DNA of 64,000 nucleotides, taken from assembly GCA_002716065.1 (NCBI GenBank), contig PAZE01000006.1:53499-117498 (forward strand), in the 5' to 3' direction. The notes under the pieces are model-generated. The model searched no databases and had not been told where the DNA came from. It worked only from the letters and a program-made list of their open reading frames with translations. Within the stretch, counting starts at the first letter, position 1. Every line of letters starts with the position of its first letter. Position numbers and translations under genes: made by a program. The stretch is from Crocinitomicaceae bacterium. Lineage in GTDB: Bacteria; Bacteroidota; Bacteroidia; Flavobacteriales_D; Parvicellaceae. Positions 59,777 through 64,000 of the stretch are shown here, in pieces.

Positions 59777-61072
59777 ATGGAAATAAGTAAATCAATTCAA
59801 CTTTTTGAAAGGGCAAAAAAAGTAATTCCTGGAGGTGTAAATTCACCTGTTAGAGCATTTAAATCTGTTGGAGGAAATCCAATATTTGTAAAATCAGCAA
59901 AAGGAGCGTATATATTTGATGAAAATGACAATCGTTATATTGATTACATATCCTCATGGGGGCCTATGATTTTAGGACATGCTCATCCTAGTGTCGTAGA
60001 AGCAATTAGATCGATATCTTTAAAAGGAACATCATATGGTATACCCACTGAATTGGAAATTAAAATAGCTGAACTGGCAACTTCAATGATTCCAAATGCA
60101 GATAGTATTCGCTTTGTTAATTCAGGAACTGAAGCATGCATGAGTGCTGTGCGTTTAGCTAGAGGATTTACTGGAAAATCCAAGCTCATTAAGTTTGTAG
60201 GTTGTTACCATGGCCATGCAGATTGTTTTTTAATTGAAGCTGGTAGTGGGGCATTAACCTTTGGTGTTCCCAATAGTCCAGGTGTTACTTCAGGTACTGC
60301 AAAGGATACGCTTACCGCTCCATACAATAATATTGAAGCGGTTAAACAATTGTTTACAGAAAACAAAGATGATATAGCTGCTGTGATTATTGAGCCAGTG
60401 GCTGGAAATATGGGATGTGTTCTTCCTAATGATGGTTTTTTACAAAAGCTAAAACAGCTATGTGTTACCAATAAATCACTTCTGGTTTTTGATGAGGTAA
60501 TGACAGGATTTCGTTTAGCATTAGGTGGTGCTCAAGAAGTGTTGAATGTAGATGCTGATATTATGACTTTTGGAAAAGTAATTGGTGGTGGTTTGCCAGT
60601 TGGCGCATTTGCTGCAAGAAAAGAAATTATGGATTTTCTCTCCCCAAATGGTCCGGTATATCAGGCTGGGACATTAAGTGGTAACCCCTTGGCAATGACC
60701 GCTGGATATGCAACATTATCTTTTTTAAAAGAAAATCCAAGTATTTACAAGTCTTTGGAAGATAAAACAGCTTATTTACACAATGGGTTTGAAAATGCTT
60801 TGAGTGAAGCAATTATTCCATATACTATTAATAGGCTAGGCTCAATGATCTCGCTTCATTTTTCTAATGATAAAGTGGTAGATTTCACTTCCTCATCAAA
60901 AGGAGACAATGAGTACTTTAAAAAGTACTTCCATGGAATGCTCAAAAGAGGTGTTTATTTACCCCCAAGTGCTTATGAGAGCTACTTTTTAAACGATGCC
61001 ATTACCTATGAAGATTTGGATTTTACAATAGCTGCTTTCAAAGAGGTTGTTTTGGAAGAACTTTCTGCTTAA
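59777..61072 (+). CDS. hemL: Glutamate-1-semialdehyde 2,1-aminomutase
   Basis: HemL converts glutamate-1-semialdehyde to 5-aminolevulinate in the C5 pathway, feeding heme synthesis. The 431-residue PLP enzyme has [68 protein letters not shown] and the PLP-binding Lys267 in [28 protein letters not shown] and a normal C-terminus follow. ATG start. The presence of hemL shows that ALA is made from glutamyl-tRNA and not by ALA synthase. It is alone on its strand; comM follows 55 bp later. Confidence 0.97.
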   Translation: MEISKSIQLFERAKKVIPGGVNSPVRAFKSVGGNPIFVKSAKGAYIFDENDNRYIDYISSWGPMILGHAHPSVVEAIRSISLKGTSYGIPTELEIKIAELATSMIPNADSIRFVNSGTEACMSAVRLARGFTGKSKLIKFVGCYHGHADCFLIEAGSGALTFGVPNSPGVTSGTAKDTLTAPYNNIEAVKQLFTENKDDIAAVIIEPVAGNMGCVLPNDGFLQKLKQLCVTNKSLLVFDEVMTGFRLALGGAQEVLNVDADIMTFGKVIGGGLPVGAFAARKEIMDFLSPNGPVYQAGTLSGNPLAMTAGYATLSFLKENPSIYKSLEDKTAYLHNGFENALSEAIIPYTINRLGSMISLHFSNDKVVDFTSSSKGDNEYFKKYFHGMLKRGVYLPPSAYESYFLNDAITYEDLDFTIAAFKEVVLEELSA

Positions 61073-61127
61073 TAACTGTACGTAAATACTTTATGTTCAT
61101 TAGTAATTGCTTTGGATAAAAAAAGCA

Positions 61128-62651
61128 ATGATTGTAAAAGTATTCGGGTGTGCATTAATGGGTGTTGAAGCTCAATTGATAACAATTGAAGTGAATGTAT
61201 CTAGGGTGGCTAAAATTTATATGGTGGGACTTCCAGATAATGCCGTTAAAGAAAGTCATCAGAGAATTTCTTCTGCACTTAAAAATATAGGATGTAAAAT
61301 TCCTATTAAAGAAATCACTATAAATTTAGCTCCTGCAGATATTAAAAAGGAAGGTAGTGCATATGATTTACCAATTGCAGTAGGTATTTTGTCTGCTACA
61401 AATCAACTTAAATGCAAGAATCGATTAAAGGATTATTTAATAATGGGGGAGTTGGCTTTAGATGGAAAAATTCGACCCATTAAAGGAATTTTATCCATAG
61501 CTACTTTTGCAAAAAATAACGGATTTAAAGGATTAATTGTTTCTTCGGATAATGCAAAAGAAGCAGCATTAATTAAAGGCTTAGAAGTTTATGGAGCCTA
61601 TAATATAAAAGATATAAATAACCATTTTAATGGCTTTTTAAAAATAAAAAAAACCTACAATTATCCAGCCTTATCTTCTAGGACTGATTTTATGTTAGAC
61701 TTTAACGAGGTCAAGGGGCAGAATTACGTTAAAAGAGCTATTGAAATTGCTGCTGCAGGGAGTCACAACATATTGCTAATAGGACCACCAGGATCTGGGA
61801 AATCAATGCTAGCTAAGAGGATTCCATCAATTCTTCCTCCATTATCAATTGATGAAGCAATTGAAACGGCTAAGATTTATTCATGTATTGGCAAAGTAAA
61901 TTCGTTTTCAGGAATGGTAGATTACAGACCATTTAGAAGTCCTCATCATACGGTTTCAAATGTTGCACTTGCCGGAGGAGGAAGTAATCCAATTCCAGGT
62001 GAAATTTCACTAGCTCATAATGGGGTGTTATTTTTAGATGAACTTCCTGAGTTTAAAAGAGATGCTTTGGAGGTGCTCAGACAACCTCTTGAAGACAGAA
62101 AAATAGTTATTTCAAGAGCCATGAAAAGTGTTGAATATCCTGCAAATTTTATGTTAGTAGGAGCAATGAATCCATCCCCAAATGGTGGTTTTGAAGATTT
62201 AAATTCGATTAATCCAGAGAGAAAGAGTAGCGTTAAGAAATATCTTAGCAAATTAAGCGGACCATTAATGGATAGGATTGATATTCAAATTGAAGTGTTA
62301 CCGGTTTCCTATGAGGATATTTCCTCAAAAATAAAACAGGAATCAAGTCATGAAATTCAAAAAAGAGTTGTCAAAGCAAGAAAAATTCAGTTATCGAGGT
62401 ACAAAAAATATGCTCTATATAGCAATTCTGAATTGACACCAAAACTTATGGATAACTATTGTAAGTTAGATTTTGAATCAGAAAAACTAATAAAGCTGGC
62501 AGTGAAAAAAATGAGTCTTTCTGTTAGATCCTTTACAAGAATAAAAAAAGTTGCTAGAACGATAGCTGATCTAGAAGGTTCAGAACAAATTCAAAAGATT
62601 CATTTGTTTGAGGCTATTCAGTATAGAAAACTAGATAGAATAAAAATCTAA
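61128..62651 (+). CDS. comM: YifB/ComM-family Mg-chelatase-like AAA ATPase
   Basis: A 507-residue AAA+ protein of the ComM group. ComM is a hexameric helicase that promotes branch migration and integration of DNA during natural transformation. The N-terminal Lon-like S5 fold region is VKVFGCALMGVEAQLITIEV and VGLPDNAVKESHQRI. The ATPase core has Walker A GPPGSGKSMLAKR, RPFRSPHHTVSNVALAGGG, Walker B GVLFLDELPEFKRDALEVLRQP and sensor region LVGAMNPSPNGG. The C-terminal Mg-chelatase domain follows (LSVRSFTRIKKVARTIADL). The usual zinc-like Cys cluster after NPCPCG is replaced by NPSPNGG. I chose ATG 61128 over TTG 61107, which would add seven residues outside the family pattern. Confidence 0.93.
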   Translation: MIVKVFGCALMGVEAQLITIEVNVSRVAKIYMVGLPDNAVKESHQRISSALKNIGCKIPIKEITINLAPADIKKEGSAYDLPIAVGILSATNQLKCKNRLKDYLIMGELALDGKIRPIKGILSIATFAKNNGFKGLIVSSDNAKEAALIKGLEVYGAYNIKDINNHFNGFLKIKKTYNYPALSSRTDFMLDFNEVKGQNYVKRAIEIAAAGSHNILLIGPPGSGKSMLAKRIPSILPPLSIDEAIETAKIYSCIGKVNSFSGMVDYRPFRSPHHTVSNVALAGGGSNPIPGEISLAHNGVLFLDELPEFKRDALEVLRQPLEDRKIVISRAMKSVEYPANFMLVGAMNPSPNGGFEDLNSINPERKSSVKKYLSKLSGPLMDRIDIQIEVLPVSYEDISSKIKQESSHEIQKRVVKARKIQLSRYKKYALYSNSELTPKLMDNYCKLDFESEKLIKLAVKKMSLSVRSFTRIKKVARTIADLEGSEQIQKIHLFEAIQYRKLDRIKI

Positions 62652-62682
62652 AAAGAAATATTATTGGATAATATTTCTTTTT
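62650..62682. terminator. Bidirectional hairpin between comM and the foldase gene
   Basis: A perfect 15-bp inverted repeat (AAAAAGAAATATTAT at 62650-62664 and its complement at 62668-62682) with a 3-base loop TGG. Poly-A and poly-U arms make it work as an intrinsic-type terminator on both strands. It covers the last base of the comM stop and the last seven codons of the convergent foldase gene. AT-rich but long and perfect. Confidence 0.72.
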
Positions 62683-64000
62683 AGTCTATTGTCTTTAGCT
62701 CCGTAAGATTTATAAAGAGAGTAGTAGTACCACTGCTCTACAATCCCTCTAAGAGTTTCTGTAGCTTCTTCGGTTTTTTGAGTTAAATCTCCTGCTTGGG
62801 CAGCTTCTGTTTTAGAATTAACTTGAAAAACATAAACTCCTTCGTTTCCTTCAATAACTCCTGAATTAACACCTTCCCTAATGTGAAAAATGTTGGCCAT
62901 AAGTTTAGGTTCAGCAACACTTTGATAGTTATTTTTGAGGTTAACATAAGAGTAGGAAACATCCGCAGTTTGTATCTCAGATTCCATTCCCTTTGCTGCT
63001 TCAGCAAGTGAACCAACAGAATCTAATTTTCTCTGCATGTATTTTGCCTTAAGCTCATTGATGAGTTTTGGCTTCATTAGAGACTTAATGTTATTAAATG
63101 TCATATCATTTTCATGAATTGATTCTGTTAAAGAACAAACTACCAATTGCTCATTATTGGAAATGTATTCAGGTTCCATAACTGATCCAATTGGACTGTT
63201 AAACGCCCATTTTACAATGTTTAAATTTCTATTAAGCTCAGCAGGCCCAAAAGCACCATTGTTCCCTTGGCCATCAGGATAAGTTAATGGAATATAACCT
63301 GATTTTTTTACTTGAAGACCAAATTCATTAGCAGCTTCTTCAAAAGAAGTTTCTTTGGCCTTGTTGTAAAAATCAACTGCAGTATTTGCGTAAAATTCTT
63401 CTTGTGTTTGCTCACTAACCTTGATGGCTAAATCAACAGCGGCAATTTTCTTAAAAGAACCAACTTCCTGATTAAGAACTTCAATAACGTGGTAACCAAA
63501 TTGAGTTTTAACTACTCCTTTAGCACCAACTTTTTTGTCAAAACTAAAGTCATTAAACTCTTTAACCATTTGATCTCTTGGGAATCCTTTGTAAACTCCA
63601 CCAGTTGCAGATGATCCGGGATCATCAGAATATTTTAGTACCAGTTCAGTAAACTTGCTGGTATCTCTTCTAATGGCAAATAGTATACTATCTGCTAATT
63701 TTTTCTTTTTAAGATCTTCAGCATCTCCATTTCCTGAAGACTTAATCAAAATGTGTCTAACGGTAGCTTCATCTTGCTCTCCAGTGTCAAATATTTTAAC
63801 AAGTTGTAAAACGTTTTGATTGGGAACTTTAAAAGGACCAATTACATCACCTTTATTCGCTGTGTCAATTTGAGCGTCAACATCTGAAGAATATTTCCCG
63901 CCAGAATAGGGTCTATCTGAATACATACCCGTTGGTTGATTCCCATAAGGAGTTACATTTACAGTAGGGGTTTCTGCATTATTAACTACAAACATGGAGT
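62661..64000 (-). CDS. PpiD/SurA-type peptidyl-prolyl isomerase, C-terminal part (5' end outside window)
   Basis: The frame is open to the right edge; the ATG at 63995 is internal, since the sequence before it (Ser, then a partial codon) continues the frame. At least 445 residues are visible. A parvulin-type PPIase domain includes VRHILIKSSGNGDAEDLKKK, FTELVLKYSDDPGSSATGGVYKGFP and VVKTQFGYHVIEVL. A chaperone-like helical region follows, ending WYYYSLYKSYGAKDNRLKRN. Bacteroidota PpiD-like proteins of about 700 residues have a membrane anchor, a SurA N-domain and one or two parvulin domains. The N-domain here is missing only because of the window edge. It helps fold periplasmic and outer-membrane proteins. 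Its stop lies in a shared terminator hairpin. Confidence 0.88.
   Translation of the reverse strand, partial: SMFVVNNAETPTVNVTPYGNQPTGMYSDRPYSGGKYSSDVDAQIDTANKGDVIGPFKVPNQNVLQLVKIFDTGEQDEATVRHILIKSSGNGDAEDLKKKKLADSILFAIRRDTSKFTELVLKYSDDPGSSATGGVYKGFPRDQMVKEFNDFSFDKKVGAKGVVKTQFGYHVIEVLNQEVGSFKKIAAVDLAIKVSEQTQEEFYANTAVDFYNKAKETSFEEAANEFGLQVKKSGYIPLTYPDGQGNNGAFGPAELNRNLNIVKWAFNSPIGSVMEPEYISNNEQLVVCSLTESIHENDMTFNNIKSLMKPKLINELKAKYMQRKLDSVGSLAEAAKGMESEIQTADVSYSYVNLKNNYQSVAEPKLMANIFHIREGVNSGVIEGNEGVYVFQVNSKTEAAQAGDLTQKTEEATETLRGIVEQWYYYSLYKSYGAKDNRLKRNIIQ

Noticed and set aside
61107-61127. TTG upstream start for comM
   Set aside because: The added residues LWIKKA do not fit the family N-terminus; the ATG at 61128 does.
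1-64000. tRNA, rRNA, CRISPR arrays, insertion sequences, prophage or integrase genes
   Set aside because: I saw no cloverleaf, regular repeat-spacer array, transposase or terminal inverted repeat; intergenic gaps are all under 240 bp.

Overview
The window comes from an AT-rich member of the Bacteroidota, most likely the Flavobacteriales or a Cryomorphaceae-like relative. The evidence is the type IX secretion translocon gene sprA, a porV2/porU2 pair, DUF4105 and DUF4254 proteins, a MaeB-type malic enzyme, a two-gene MetH, the split cytochrome oxidase assembly cluster, and repeated TAnnTTTG (Bacteroidota -7) boxes before start codons. Shine-Dalgarno sites are not obvious, and an unusual share of genes seem to start with TTG. 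No tRNA, rRNA, CRISPR array, insertion sequence, integrase or phage gene was seen. This looks like chromosomal backbone.

Layout. 1-12485: a truncated sirtuin gene (minus), then maeB, ruvA, sprA, a terminator, gcvH, a VanZ-like gene and tonB (plus). 12494-15273: cysN-cysD-cysC (minus), with cysD interrupted by an in-frame TAA. 15370-19605: deoC, a complete aldehyde dehydrogenase, a catalytically dead ALDH paralogue, a DUF2061 gene and cysQ. 19616-25809: a surface polysaccharide block with gmd and fcl for GDP-L-fucose, a WecA-like phosphosugar transferase, and two Wzi-like outer membrane proteins flanking it. 25843-31343: heme O synthase, two oxidase subunit III genes (one carrying a ~230-residue insertion), subunit IV, two Sco-like proteins, a DUF420 gene and a small CxxC membrane protein. 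31379-35298: a SAM-I riboswitch with terminator, then metH in two genes. 35295-43039 (minus): a DsbD-alpha-like protein, DsbD, a conserved 96-residue protein, tilS, pabB, hemH and lpd. 43098-52834 (minus): porV2, porU2, a polytopic GT-C-like protein, tatD and a DUF4105 gene split by a frameshift, all overlapping. 53053-54007: pssA and purS. 54009-59691 (minus): kynU, an unlisted 57-residue membrane protein, kmo, an outer-membrane-like protein, a thioesterase, DUF4254 and a GT9 glycosyltransferase. 59777-64000: hemL, comM and the C-terminal part of a PpiD/SurA-type foldase.

How the genes fit together. CysN/D/C make APS and PAPS, and CysQ removes PAP. They stand beside a fucose/capsule block, so sulfation of a surface glycan is a plausible use, although no sulfotransferase is present. 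SprA, PorV2 and PorU2 belong to secretion and surface attachment. The oxidase cluster supplies subunits III and IV, heme O and copper delivery, but subunits I and II lie elsewhere. The most notable oddities are the nonsense codon in cysD, the frameshift in the DUF4105 gene, the insertion in oxidase subunit III, the dead ALDH paralogue, and the overlapping small ORF between kynU and kmo.
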